Assembly: GCA_044464175.1 (NCBI GenBank)
Contig: JBIQLO010000036.1
Span: forward strand, 1-25,045
Reading direction: 5' to 3'
Length of the DNA: 25,045 bases
From: JBIQLO01 sp044464175
GTDB taxonomy: Bacteria > Planctomycetota > Phycisphaerae > Tepidisphaerales > Tepidisphaeraceae
A program made the translations under genes and the position numbers. Each line of letters opens with the position of its first letter. Within the stretch, counting starts at the first letter, position 1. Of this stretch, positions 1 to 8,519 are shown in pieces. Below the pieces are notes generated by a model. That model was given only the letters and a program-made list of their open reading frames with translations, did no database searches and had not been told where the DNA came from.

Positions 1-755
1 GGGGTTCGGGACGCTCGGCGTTGCTGGTCATCACCTCCAAGCGCGGACTGGCCGGGGCTTATAACGGACAGGTGCTGCGGACGGCCGGGGCGTTCATTCG
101 CCAGCAGGAGGCGGCCGGCAAGGAGATCGAACTGCACGTGTCGGGCAAAAAAGGGGTGACCTACTTCAACTTTCAGCATCGTCCCATCGCCCGGCGCTAC
201 GATGAATTCGCCGATCAGCCGCGATATGAGGATGTGGAGCGGCTGGCGGATCAGTTCATGCACGACTTCATCGAGGGCAAGCTCGATTCGGTGCATGTGG
301 TCTATATGAACTTCATCAGCACCGCCACCCAGAAGGCGGATGTGCTGACGCTGCTGCCGCTGTCCCAGGTCGCCCAGGCGGCCGACCACGCGGCGCAGCA
401 GACGGCTCAGGCCGAGGCCCAGGATCAGGCTGGTGCGCTGGACGCCCGGCGCACGGGCGATCAGGTCGCCGCCGGCAGTGACACCACCACGCAGACCGTC
501 TACGAGTTTTCACCCAGTCCCAAGGAACTGCTGGATGAATTGCTCCCGCTGACGGTCAAGACGGCGCTGTTCCAGTGCTTCCTCGACGCGGCGACCAGTG
601 AGAATGTGGCCCGCATGGTGGCGATGAAGAGCGCCACCGACAACGCCGACAAGATGGTCAAGTCACTGACCATGCAATACAACCGCGCCCGCCAGGGGCA
701 GATCACGACGGAACTGTCGGAGATCATGGGCGGCGTTGAAGCGATGAAGGGTTGA
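1..755 (+). CDS. atpG: F-type ATP synthase gamma subunit, 5'-truncated by the window
   Basis: Gamma subunit of the F1 ATP synthase, the central rotor shaft that couples proton flow to catalysis on the cytoplasmic face of the membrane. The frame is open from base 3, so the true start lies upstream; the TTG at 21 is an internal Leu codon. Family hallmarks are visible: ITSKRGLAGAYN near the cut N-terminus, NFISTATQ...LLPL in the middle, and the C-terminal helix with ARMVAMKSATDNA followed by YNRARQGQITTELSEI. Between LLPL and YEFSPSPKELLDELL (about bases 363-507) lies a Gln/Ala/Asp-rich stretch about 30 residues longer than the E. coli equivalent. The rest of the atp operon presumably lies upstream. 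The identification is secure; only the 5' end is missing. Confidence 0.96.
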   Translation, partial: GSGRSALLVITSKRGLAGAYNGQVLRTAGAFIRQQEAAGKEIELHVSGKKGVTYFNFQHRPIARRYDEFADQPRYEDVERLADQFMHDFIEGKLDSVHVVYMNFISTATQKADVLTLLPLSQVAQAADHAAQQTAQAEAQDQAGALDARRTGDQVAAGSDTTTQTVYEFSPSPKELLDELLPLTVKTALFQCFLDAATSENVARMVAMKSATDNADKMVKSLTMQYNRARQGQITTELSEIMGGVEAMKG

Positions 756-811
756 GCGCACAAGCGCATTCCGCAAGCCCGAAGGATTTTCCGGCTCTCT
801 TACCCACCCCT

Positions 812-1276
812 ATGTCCGGCCCTACTCGTTCCAATCCGCAGGGCAGCGCCCTGGAGGGCAACGGGCGGCGCGGGGGCATCCGTTCCTGGTTCCGGCGCTT
901 CAGCCAGTGGGTCTCTCAGGCGGCCGGAACGCCTTGGACCTTCTGCCTGGCGCTGCTGCTGATCATCGTCTGGGGCATCAGCGGCCCGGTGTTTCATTTT
1001 TCCGACACCTGGCAACTGGTGATCAACACGGGGACGACGATCATCACCTTTCTGATGGTTTTCATCATCCAGAACACCCAAAATCGGGATGGTAAGGCGA
1101 TTCAATTGAAGCTGGATGAGCTGATTCGGACGCAGACCGAGGCCCGCAACCGCCTGATCGATCTGGAGCAATGGGAGGATGAAGACCTGGACGGGCTTCA
1201 GAAGCAGTTTGATCGCATTCGCCGCCTGCGGGGACGGGGACACGGGAATGAGCCTTCCGATGCCCCAGCGGATTAA
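812..1276 (+). CDS. Low-affinity iron permease family membrane protein
   Basis: A small membrane protein of 154 residues from the ATG at 812. The core runs GTPWTFCLALLLIIVWGISGPVFHFSDTWQ and then VINTGTTIITFLMVFIIQNTQNRD, followed by KLDELI. That is the signature of the bacterial low-affinity iron permease family: two transmembrane helices joined by the SDTWQ..INTGTTI..FLMVF.IQ.TQNRD block. The C-terminal part is charged and probably cytoplasmic. Transport of iron is inherited from distant fungal Fet4 relatives and is not proven for bacterial members. The frame is open back to a TTG at 752 that overlaps the atpG stop. I prefer the ATG at 812 because the extra 20 residues look unconserved, but no good Shine-Dalgarno sequence supports either start. 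It lies 56 bp after atpG on the same strand. Confidence 0.82.
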   Translation: MSGPTRSNPQGSALEGNGRRGGIRSWFRRFSQWVSQAAGTPWTFCLALLLIIVWGISGPVFHFSDTWQLVINTGTTIITFLMVFIIQNTQNRDGKAIQLKLDELIRTQTEARNRLIDLEQWEDEDLDGLQKQFDRIRRLRGRGHGNEPSDAPAD

Positions 1277-1282
1277 GGCCGC

Positions 1283-1504
1283 TCACGCCGCCGGCGCGAT
1301 GGAGCCGGAGGGGAGGCGCTGGCACTGGAGGCACATCGCCACAAAAATATGCCGCAGCCGGTCCACCGGCATGTTCGTCAGGAAATCGGTCGAGAAATCG
1401 ACGGGGAAATTGGCCTGATAGCGATGAAACTGCTCGATGAGGGCGGGACGCTCCAGGGTGTTCACCAATCCGATCAACTGTTCGATTTGCTGCATGTGCA
1501 ACAT
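1283..1504 (-). CDS. Small conserved-looking hypothetical protein
   Basis: A 73-residue protein of unknown function. The start is the ATG at 1504 because AGGAG (plus-strand CTCCT at 1511-1515) lies six bases upstream; a TTG at 1525 would only add seven residues that span the ribosome site. The protein is mixed alpha-helical, with segments IEQLIGLVNTLERPALIEQFHRYQANFPVDF and FLTNMPVDRLRHIFVAMCLQCQRLP, and has no membrane segment or signal peptide. The ordered amphipathic helices and the good ribosome site argue for a real gene. It converges on the iron permease-like gene, with six bases between the two stops. I cannot assign a role. Confidence 0.6.
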   Translation of the reverse strand: MLHMQQIEQLIGLVNTLERPALIEQFHRYQANFPVDFSTDFLTNMPVDRLRHIFVAMCLQCQRLPSGSIAPAA

Positions 1505-1616
1505 CGTCAACTCCTGGCAGTACAACTTCCCGGCTCAGGGGTCAGCCGCCGACACGCACTCGGCCGAAACGCGGGGCACCCCGTTTTGAGCCATACGCTG
1601 AGTCAGCGCCGGTGGT

Positions 1617-2045
1617 TCAGATGAACAGGTCCAGCAGCGACCCTTTGCTGATATGAATATCGGGTCGGAGGATCGTGAGCTTGAGCGGGGCCGCCGGAGG
1701 CGGCTGGCGCCACGGAAGGCTCTTCCACGGGGGCTGAATGGGGTTCTCCGCGGGTATCGTCGGTGGCGGCTCGGAAGTGGCACAGGGGCAGGGATTGAGC
1801 GTGCCCTTGTCGGTGGGCGGGGTGCGACGGGGCTGAATAAGGGGGTCGGGCCGGATATGCCGGCGCGGCTCGATGATCGGCTCGGGATGGATGTGGCGGC
1901 GTGGCTCATAGACCGCCGCCGGTTCCAGATGCCTTGTGCCGGGCCGGTTGGCGGCTTCGGTGGTCCGGATCGCATCGCGCAGCAGGCGCACTTCCTCCAG
2001 ATCGAAGGCGGCCACCAGCGCGTCGATGTGCGATGCCAGGCTCAC
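1617..2045 (-). CDS. Proline-rich hypothetical protein with PRR repeats
   Basis: A 142-residue protein of unknown function. It starts at a GTG (2045) without a convincing Shine-Dalgarno sequence. The N-terminus, SLASHIDALVAAFDLEEVRLLRDAIRTTEAA, looks like a short amphipathic helical domain. It is followed by a low-complexity proline-rich segment with three related units (YEPRRHIHPEPI, IEPRRHIRPDPL and IQPRRTPP), then a Pro-rich linker with a CPC motif, and a hydrophobic tail LKLTILRPDIHISKGSLLDLFI. It lies upstream of, and on the same strand as, the 73-residue protein, 112 bp away, so the two may be co-transcribed. A plus-strand frame also spans part of this region, so the coding call is moderate. 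Confidence 0.5.
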   Translation of the reverse strand: MSLASHIDALVAAFDLEEVRLLRDAIRTTEAANRPGTRHLEPAAVYEPRRHIHPEPIIEPRRHIRPDPLIQPRRTPPTDKGTLNPCPCATSEPPPTIPAENPIQPPWKSLPWRQPPPAAPLKLTILRPDIHISKGSLLDLFI

Positions 2046-2191
2046 GCCCGGCCCAACAGCAAATGGGGCGCACGCGACGGCGCGGCCGGGGCTTCAATCG
2101 TTAAAAGCCGAACAAACCCTCGGGAAAAGCTGAAAAACCGCTTTCAATCGGACGTTGGGCCCGGGGTGGGATTATGCCGGATGATGCTTTT

Positions 2192-2212
2192 GGGCAACAT
2201 TCCGTGTTGCCC
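2192..2212. terminator. Hairpin downstream of the glycosidase gene
   Basis: A perfect 8-bp stem GGGCAACA / TGTTGCCC with the 5-nt loop TTCCG, beginning about 15 bp after the stop of the minus-strand glycosidase gene. It lacks a T tract on either strand, so it is a weak candidate for an intrinsic terminator. It could instead be a 3'-end stabilising hairpin for that transcript. Confidence 0.4.
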
Positions 2213-2227
2213 CTAATCCCCGCATGG

Positions 2228-5200
2228 TCATGGCGCAAACTTCAGGGTTGAGAAATTCTTGGGCTCATTGAATCCCTTTTCCAGCGGCGCCCACGTGATC
2301 AGTTCCGCCGCCACATCCCCACCGCCGGGACGATGGCGGCAGATGTTGAAGCCCCACGTGTCGCCCGGCTTGGGTGTTGCGACACCCAGACCTTTGAAGG
2401 GGATCGCCGCCTCGACCACCCATCGCCCGTTCTGGAACTGGGCGGCCGTCCGTGCGCCGATCTTGGCCGGGCCGTCCTGGCCCATTTCCAGCTTTTCCCC
2501 GGCGGCGTTGATGATGATCTGCTTGTACGATTTCCCGTCGTGGGCCGGGCTGATCCAGAGTTCGATCTCGTCGTCGTTCCAGATGCTTCCCCGCCCGACG
2601 ATCGGCTTCTTGCGCTGGTTCTCCTGGCACTGGATCTGAATATAGAGATTGTCCGCATCGTGGTAGAGGATCGCCCGTGTCGAAACGCTGGGGCGTCCTT
2701 TGCCGCCAAGCAGGAAAAACTGATCGATCGGGGCGGCCGCCCACCAGATCTCCTCATCCGCCACGCCGTCGATCATGGGAACGATCGACTCGCTCGGAAC
2801 AATCACCTGCCGGGGTTGAAAATACAGCTTCTGAATCTCGGCCGGGTCGACGCCGCCGACGAATTGATCCCCCGCCTTTTCATTGACCGCCAGGATTTTG
2901 GCCGTCAGTCGCCGCTCGGACGCCACCCAGTCGCTCCCCACGCTGAACCAGAGCCGCCCGTCCCAGTCTTTGGGCGCATAGCGCGTCAAATCCAGGGCGA
3001 TCACCTTCGTCGGTCCCTCATCCACGATGTCGCCCACGTTGATGACCCTGTCGGGCGCGCGTTTACCCGCATAGGCAGGGTACGGCGTGCTGCAATCGGC
3101 CGCCAGAACCCCCAGGCCCAGCGCCACTTTCGTCGTATATCCACCGGGCGCGTGATAGCTCAGCATGATGCCGGCGAAAGAGCGGCTGGATTTTTTGTAC
3201 ATCGGCACATGGATCTTTCCACGGGCCGAATACGCGTTATGAAACGTGTTGTCCAGTTGCAGCTTCACCTGTTTCATCCCCTGCGTTTCAAATCCCGCAA
3301 AGGCCGCTCCCATATAATGCTGCACTTTCCGCGTGGTGCCTGCCGTCAACGACAGCGAATCGGCGTCGGCGCGAGCCATCAATCCGTTCAGATCCGGCTG
3401 AATCCCGTAATCCGGATTCGCCGTGGTCTCGGCCGCGCTTTGAAGGAAGGTGACGCCGTCAAGCTTTCGGCTCATCGCTTTTATTTCATTCACGCCCGGA
3501 ATCATGTCCGGCTTGTCCGAAGTCAGACCCAGCGCCTCTTCCGGAATCTTCGCCTCCGCGACGCCCGGCTCGGGTGTCGCCGCCGCGTCGGCACGGACAG
3601 ATCCCCAAATCACACGCACCTGATGCTTCCCCTTGCCCACGGGCACGACCGGCAGCAGCGCATCCCCCACGCGAACCAGCCGCGCTTCGGCCGGCTTCCC
3701 ATCCACCTGGGCGCTCTTGAACCCCTTGCCGCTTGGAAGAATCGCCGCCACCTCCGCCGCGTCACACTTCGACTCAACCGTCAGATCCACGGCCTGGCTC
3801 CCCTCATCCGTCCGCCCGGTGACGTTCACCTGCCGCGACCCGGAATACCGGAACGTCGCCGGCAGTCCATCCTCCGAATAAATCGCCGCCGGCTGCGTGC
3901 CGACGCTCAGCAGGTACAACTCAAGCGGCTGCAATTCAATGTCCAGCTTGATGTGCGATGTGTACGGGCCGCAATACAGCAGCCGAGGCGCGGTGATCCG
4001 GTCCAGCATCTTGCCGGTCTGTAGATAGGCCTGGCGCACATACGCCTCGGTGGTCGATCCCTCGAATTTCCCGGCGTCGGCGATGGCGTATCCCCACACG
4101 TACACATTCCCCTCTTTTGCGATCCCCAGTGAATCGGTGTCGATTTCGATATGGAATGTCCTGGCCTGCTTCTCGTGGCTGATCAGCGACAGTTGCCGCT
4201 CGGGCCCGAGCGTGCGCTGGACGAAGTATGACTCCAGTTGCGTCTGAGGATCGCGCTTCCAGTCGGGGGAATAGAGGGCATCGATGGGCGAGGTGTCGCC
4301 GATCTCGTAGGAGGCCGTCACGAACGGCCGCCCCGACAACTCCACCCCATTTTCAGGCCGGGCAGTCCACCCCAGCGCCAGCACGCGGTTGACGTAATCG
4401 CGCGCGAACGCCTTGGTCCAGTAAAGCGGCGACACCCGCGCGCCCGGCCGGCAATTCAGGAACGTCTCAATCCCCAGTGCCGTGCCGGCGAACTGCCGCC
4501 AGAAGCCCGCCCGCAGTTCGCTGCGGGCCTCGATGTAGTTCATGTCCCCATACGGGTTGCCGCGCCCGTTAAAAAAAAGCATCGTTTGCGGGTCGTGCGC
4601 CTTGGCCTGGCGGTTCATGTCCAGCCAGAACCGCTGCCACTGGTCATCCCGCGTCAAATGCCCGGTGGCCCAGTCGATCAAATTGCTCGTCTTGGCCCCG
4701 TCAAGATACATGAATTTTTCGCCCAGATAGCTCAACTCGATCTTGAACTGCTCCTGCAGGGCGTCATACAACGCCGGAATGTCGATCATCGCGGCGTAGT
4801 TGGCCATCATGCCGGGAAAAAGATTTACCGCGTTCCCCTGTTTGTCATGCGTGCGGAACCACTCCGGATGATCCTTGAGAATCTTTGTCTGATACCCCGT
4901 GCTCAGGTCCCAGTTGTATACCCCCACCTTCACGCGCGGCGAGATCGCCTGAATCCGCTTCACCAGCGACTGCAACTCCGGCCCCGTGATGTGTCCGCCG
5001 TCCAGGGCGCTTTGCCCCTGACGGACGTCGTAATCCGCCCAGTCCAGCATCATGCGGCTCAGCAGCACGAGGATGTCCCCATGATCGTACATCTGAACCG
5101 CCCGTTCCACATCCGCCAGCCCGTCGAACTTGGCCTCGACCTTCACATTCGCCAGCCAGCCCGGCACGGTGGGGATTTGCGCCAACTCCTTGCGCACCTC

Positions 5201-6580
5201 CGGCAGCGACGGATACTCTCTGGCCAGAAAATCAAACCACGTGCCCGGGAAAATATCGAAGTGCTCCTCCCATGAAGTCGAATCGCTCGAGAGCTTGTGC
5301 GTCCCCAGCGACATCTCCCAGCCGGTGGGCGTATAGGTCAAAATATTCTCCGGCTCCCCCCATTTCGACCACCACGGCCAGACGAAATTCCCGTCGCTCA
5401 AGTACCGGTAATGGGCAAAGCTGTACCCCTTGTCGGCCCGGCTCAGGACCATCCCTTTGCTGGTGGAACGATAGATGGTCACCTTCTCCGGCGCGCTCAG
5501 TTTTGGGGCCGGAACCAGCGGCCCGACGTACCCCGCCCCCATGTAATACCCGTCGTCGCGGTAGGCCGGCACAAGACTCACTTCGCTGTTGAGCGTGATG
5601 AACCGCTTGCCCGACTGCGAATCGGTCAGAACCGTTTTTTTGATCAGCCGCCCCCCTTCAATGCGGTAACTCTTTTCGATCTTCACCCCTTCCATCGCGG
5701 GGTTGACGCAGCTCAGGTGCAATTCCTGTTTACCCGCGTCAAATTGTTTGGCGGTGATTTTGTCCGCCTCCTCCTTCGCCTCGTGCGTCGACTTGGAATC
5801 CTGCACGTAGTAGCGCGCCGCATCCCAGCGGACATACTGCTCCTTTGTCCGGGCGTTCCACCCCCCCAGCACCTGTCCGGTTCCGCTGGAGATCGCCCAG
5901 GCCGCCGCGTCATTGCCCAGAAACCACGCCCGATCGGTCTGCCGCGGCAGAGGCCCTTCGGGCAGGGCGTCGTCGGGCTTCGCCCCCGCCGCGGCCGCCG
6001 TCGAAGGAGCCGCTTGCTTTCCGCCCACAGTGAACTGCAATCCGTCAATCAGCAGCTCCTGCCCGGCTTTGTCAAAGCTCTTTTGGTAAATCGCGATGTT
6101 CTTGACCACCGGCCATTTTTTGCCCTCTTTTTTCCCCTGCCACTGCGCCGGGTCCATGTCGAGCGTAACGTGCGTCCATTTTCCCCGCTCTGTCTTGAAG
6201 CTGCGGTACAGCGCGCCCCCGTTAATGTTGATCCACATCCCGCTGGTGAAATTCTGCTTTATGTAAAAACTGATCTGATCCCCGGCCGCCGCCTGGCTCA
6301 CATCGATCTGTGTGGTCAACTCAATGCCGCCATAGGGCTTCATCCCCTTCTGGCCCGCAACCTTCACAGACGCAGACCCCACCTTGCTGTCGGAACTGAT
6401 CTCCATCGCGGCCCCCGACCGCGCCGCCCAGCCGGCGGCCTTCGCCTGCTCGAGCGAGGAAAACTCGCACAAATCACCGGCCGCGGCGGGCCGAAGCGGC
6501 AAAAGGCTCACCAGCAGCATTGCCGCCAGCGCTGCGCCAAGGCGCGGAAATTCCGACTTTCGTGAGAAATTCATCAACAC
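2228..6580 (-). CDS. Large secreted multidomain glycoside hydrolase-like protein
   Basis: A 1450-residue exported protein. The start is the GTG at 6580, with AAGGAG nine bases upstream; an ATG two codons later is the alternative. Residues 1-34 are a signal peptide (Arg/Lys, AALAAMLLVSLLPL, then AAAG). Residues about 36-187 look like a beta-sandwich carbohydrate-binding domain. About 215-480 is a large beta-rich domain like the N-terminal sandwich of GH36-type enzymes. About 480-800 looks like a TIM barrel, with VKVGVYNWDLS, KFMYLDGAKTSN (Asp627 is a candidate catalytic residue) and NYIEARSE (Glu684/Glu688). Residues from about 1261 to the end resemble a CBM9/DOMON-like domain: IDGVADEEIWWAA...LYIQIQC...NDDEIELWI...WVVEAAIPF...GDTWGFNICR. 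It probably cleaves a galactoside-type or other plant or algal polysaccharide outside the cytoplasm. Family and substrate are inferred. It is the last gene of the LacI operon. Confidence 0.75.
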   Translation of the reverse strand: MLMNFSRKSEFPRLGAALAAMLLVSLLPLRPAAAGDLCEFSSLEQAKAAGWAARSGAAMEISSDSKVGSASVKVAGQKGMKPYGGIELTTQIDVSQAAAGDQISFYIKQNFTSGMWININGGALYRSFKTERGKWTHVTLDMDPAQWQGKKEGKKWPVVKNIAIYQKSFDKAGQELLIDGLQFTVGGKQAAPSTAAAAGAKPDDALPEGPLPRQTDRAWFLGNDAAAWAISSGTGQVLGGWNARTKEQYVRWDAARYYVQDSKSTHEAKEEADKITAKQFDAGKQELHLSCVNPAMEGVKIEKSYRIEGGRLIKKTVLTDSQSGKRFITLNSEVSLVPAYRDDGYYMGAGYVGPLVPAPKLSAPEKVTIYRSTSKGMVLSRADKGYSFAHYRYLSDGNFVWPWWSKWGEPENILTYTPTGWEMSLGTHKLSSDSTSWEEHFDIFPGTWFDFLAREYPSLPEVRKELAQIPTVPGWLANVKVEAKFDGLADVERAVQMYDHGDILVLLSRMMLDWADYDVRQGQSALDGGHITGPELQSLVKRIQAISPRVKVGVYNWDLSTGYQTKILKDHPEWFRTHDKQGNAVNLFPGMMANYAAMIDIPALYDALQEQFKIELSYLGEKFMYLDGAKTSNLIDWATGHLTRDDQWQRFWLDMNRQAKAHDPQTMLFFNGRGNPYGDMNYIEARSELRAGFWRQFAGTALGIETFLNCRPGARVSPLYWTKAFARDYVNRVLALGWTARPENGVELSGRPFVTASYEIGDTSPIDALYSPDWKRDPQTQLESYFVQRTLGPERQLSLISHEKQARTFHIEIDTDSLGIAKEGNVYVWGYAIADAGKFEGSTTEAYVRQAYLQTGKMLDRITAPRLLYCGPYTSHIKLDIELQPLELYLLSVGTQPAAIYSEDGLPATFRYSGSRQVNVTGRTDEGSQAVDLTVESKCDAAEVAAILPSGKGFKSAQVDGKPAEARLVRVGDALLPVVPVGKGKHQVRVIWGSVRADAAATPEPGVAEAKIPEEALGLTSDKPDMIPGVNEIKAMSRKLDGVTFLQSAAETTANPDYGIQPDLNGLMARADADSLSLTAGTTRKVQHYMGAAFAGFETQGMKQVKLQLDNTFHNAYSARGKIHVPMYKKSSRSFAGIMLSYHAPGGYTTKVALGLGVLAADCSTPYPAYAGKRAPDRVINVGDIVDEGPTKVIALDLTRYAPKDWDGRLWFSVGSDWVASERRLTAKILAVNEKAGDQFVGGVDPAEIQKLYFQPRQVIVPSESIVPMIDGVADEEIWWAAAPIDQFFLLGGKGRPSVSTRAILYHDADNLYIQIQCQENQRKKPIVGRGSIWNDDEIELWISPAHDGKSYKQIIINAAGEKLEMGQDGPAKIGARTAAQFQNGRWVVEAAIPFKGLGVATPKPGDTWGFNICRHRPGGGDVAAELITWAPLEKGFNEPKNFSTLKFAP

Positions 6581-6631
6581 GGGGAGCGTCTCCTTCGCTG
6601 GGGCGGCCCATTCGGCTGGGGGACCGGCCGA

Positions 6632-7372
6632 TCACTTCCAGAAAGTGTAATAGTTGCCCAGGGTGGTCATGCCGTGATCGCGCAGGTTGTAGGCCTGCAC
6701 GATCGGGGTCGTTTCATTCACCGCCTCCACGTGCTGATCCATGAACAGCATGTTGGCGTGCCCGTTGTGGCGCAGGTGCGGGCGAACTTCCGAATTGGAA
6801 GTGGGATGGTGCTTCAGCACGAAGTAGTACTGAACCGGACCAAACCCCAGCGGCGGCACCCAGACCGGCGGAACGCCGTTCATCGAATCCACCAGCAATT
6901 CCGTCCGGTTTGGATTCCACGCCTGGTTCAAGTTCAGAAATTCATAATTCTGATAGCCGCTGATCATGCCGTAGCTCATATACGCGCTGTACCAGGCATC
7001 GGCCCCCGTCAGCGGCTTGACGGGGTCCCACGAAGGGCACATGGTCGCGCCATATCCCTTGAGGTAGCCCAGCTGCAGCAGGTTCGCCACCCAGGGCCCC
7101 TGCGCCGGAAGGGGCATCCCGTGCGCGCTCGACGCCGCCGCCGGAAGCAGGTAGCGCCGGTTCTCCTGGGCATACATCGCCAGCGCCAGCCCGCACTGGC
7201 GAAGGTTGCTCTTGCAGACCACATCCTTGGCCGCCTCCCGTGCTTTGTTCAGCGCCGGCAGGAGCATCGCGATCAGGATGCTTATGATCCCGATGACGAC
7301 CAGCAGCTCCACCAGGGTGAAACCACTGCCTCGGATCGGATGACTCGATTTCCTGAACTTCTCGACTGGCAT
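6632..7372 (-). CDS. Prepilin-like protein with modified H-X9-DG tail (DUF1559-like)
   Basis: A 246-residue protein with a type IV prepilin N-terminus: a short basic leader, cleavage motif RGSG/FTLVE with Glu5, then a single hydrophobic helix LLVVIGIISILIAMLLPALNKAREAA. The first Cys of CKSNLRQCGLALAMYAQE follows. The C-terminus has RHNGHANMLFMDQHVEAV, the place of the H-X9-DG signature of planctomycete and Lentisphaerae prepilin-like proteins; here the Gly is Gln. The ATG at 7372 is preceded by AAAGGAG at a 7-base spacing. It sits 24 bp after the LacI gene and 51 bp before the glycosidase gene, in the same operon. Such proteins are often encoded beside sugar-degrading enzymes; a role in presenting or exporting the enzyme is an inference. 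Confidence 0.88.
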   Translation of the reverse strand: MPVEKFRKSSHPIRGSGFTLVELLVVIGIISILIAMLLPALNKAREAAKDVVCKSNLRQCGLALAMYAQENRRYLLPAAASSAHGMPLPAQGPWVANLLQLGYLKGYGATMCPSWDPVKPLTGADAWYSAYMSYGMISGYQNYEFLNLNQAWNPNRTELLVDSMNGVPPVWVPPLGFGPVQYYFVLKHHPTSNSEVRPHLRHNGHANMLFMDQHVEAVNETTPIVQAYNLRDHGMTTLGNYYTFWK

Positions 7373-7396
7373 GACGCGGCTCCTTTCGATGCCCCC

Positions 7397-8479
7397 TTAG
7401 CGCCCTGTCCCGGCAACATCCCGCTCATTGACCCCCGCCGCGCCGCATGAGCGGCGCACCACCAGCGACGGCTTCAACAGCCGCCGCGCCGGACGACTCT
7501 CGCCCGAGGTCATCTGCTCGTGCAGCATCTCCATCGCCTGACGCCCCATCTCGATTCCATCCTGCCGGATCGTCGTCAGCGGCGGCGCGGCGAAGGCCGC
7601 CATCGGGCTGTCGTCGTATCCCACGATCGCCACCGCCTCCGGCACGCGTACCCCCTTCTCGGCCAGTACCTGCATGGCCGCCATCGCGGTCTTGTCGGTG
7701 ACGCAGACCAGCGCATCGAAATCCACCCCACTCTCCAGCAGCCGCCGGACGCCCCGCCGGCCGCATTCGTCGAACCGCCCCCCTTCCAGCGGCTCCAGCA
7801 GTTGTGGATCGAGCGCCAGACCGGCCGACCGCAGGGCGGCCTCATACCCGCCAAAGCGGTCGCGATACGGCGCGCCGGTCCCGCTGTGTCCCAGAAAGGC
7901 GATGCGCCGGCGGCCCAGGCGGATCAGGTGCGCTGCCGCCTCCCGCCCGCCGTGAATGTTGTCGAAATCGATACAGGGGGCGTCGGGGGTGGTCCGTTCC
8001 AGGGAGACAAAGGGGATTTTCAGTTCCGTCAGGACGGTTTCCCGCTCGTCGGCCGGATCGCCGCCGAAGAGAAACTTGTGGCTGTAGATCAGGACCCCGT
8101 CAAATCGCCCCTCGCGGACCAGGCGTTCGAAGGTCATGCGCAGGTCGGAATGCTCTTCATAGCCACAAAGGGCCAGGGCGTAGCCCAGCTTCTGCGCCTG
8201 CTCGCCGGCCCCCTGTAAATTCGCGATCTGGATGGGCCCGCCGACGGTGTTGAAGCTGGGGATGGCCAACGCCACCAGATGGGTCGCCCCGTTGCGGAGG
8301 GAGGAGGCGGCGGAGTTGGGGCGGTACTTGAGCCGCCGGGCCACCTCCAGCACCTTTCGCCGCGTCTGGGGAGCAAAGGGGCAGTTGGTTTCATCGGACG
8401 CCAGAATCCGTGCCACGGTCGAACGGGAGACGTTCGAGAGGCGGGCGATGTCGGACTGGGTGGGGAGAGTTCCGTTCAT
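7397..8479 (-). CDS. LacI-family transcriptional regulator
   Basis: A 360-residue DNA-binding regulator. The N-terminal helix-turn-helix reads TQSDIARLSNVSRSTVARILAS. It is followed by the hinge region KVLEVARRLKYRPNSAASSLR and a periplasmic-binding-protein-like effector domain: LVALAIPSFNTVGG, RFDGVLIYSHK, IDFDNIHGGREAAAHLIRLGRRRIAFLGH, and DALVCVTDKTAMAAMQVLAEKGVRVPEAVAIVGYDDSP. The start is the ATG at 8479, although its Shine-Dalgarno sequence is weak. Its own promoter carries a perfect palindrome over the -10 box, so it probably represses itself plus the prepilin-like and glycosidase genes that follow. The inducer is presumably a sugar released from the glycosidase substrate. This is family-based inference. 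Confidence 0.94.
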   Translation of the reverse strand: MNGTLPTQSDIARLSNVSRSTVARILASDETNCPFAPQTRRKVLEVARRLKYRPNSAASSLRNGATHLVALAIPSFNTVGGPIQIANLQGAGEQAQKLGYALALCGYEEHSDLRMTFERLVREGRFDGVLIYSHKFLFGGDPADERETVLTELKIPFVSLERTTPDAPCIDFDNIHGGREAAAHLIRLGRRRIAFLGHSGTGAPYRDRFGGYEAALRSAGLALDPQLLEPLEGGRFDECGRRGVRRLLESGVDFDALVCVTDKTAMAAMQVLAEKGVRVPEAVAIVGYDDSPMAAFAAPPLTTIRQDGIEMGRQAMEMLHEQMTSGESRPARRLLKPSLVVRRSCGAAGVNERDVAGTGR

Positions 8480-8499
8480 GGCGGCCGATCAAAAACTGT

Positions 8500-8519
8500 T
8501 ATTTAACACCTGTTAAATA
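8500..8519. promoter_or_regulatory. Palindromic operator, probable LacI-family site
   Basis: A perfect inverted repeat, TATTTAACA-CC-TGTTAAATA (9-bp arms, 2-bp centre), 21-40 bp upstream of the regulator's ATG. It overlaps the -10 hexamer at 8514-8519. Binding would block RNA polymerase, which fits autorepression by the adjacent LacI-family protein. No second copy was seen elsewhere in the window. Confidence 0.75.

Noticed and set aside
21..23. TTG as a possible start of atpG
   Set aside because: The frame is open to the window edge and the protein would lack the N-terminal helix that all gamma subunits need.
2333..4024. Long open frame on the plus strand opposite the glycosidase gene (also 4238-5275 and 5297-6565)
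   Set aside because: Antisense shadows of a GC-rich gene: His/Arg/Pro-rich translations without domains. The minus-strand product has a signal peptide and recognisable domains.
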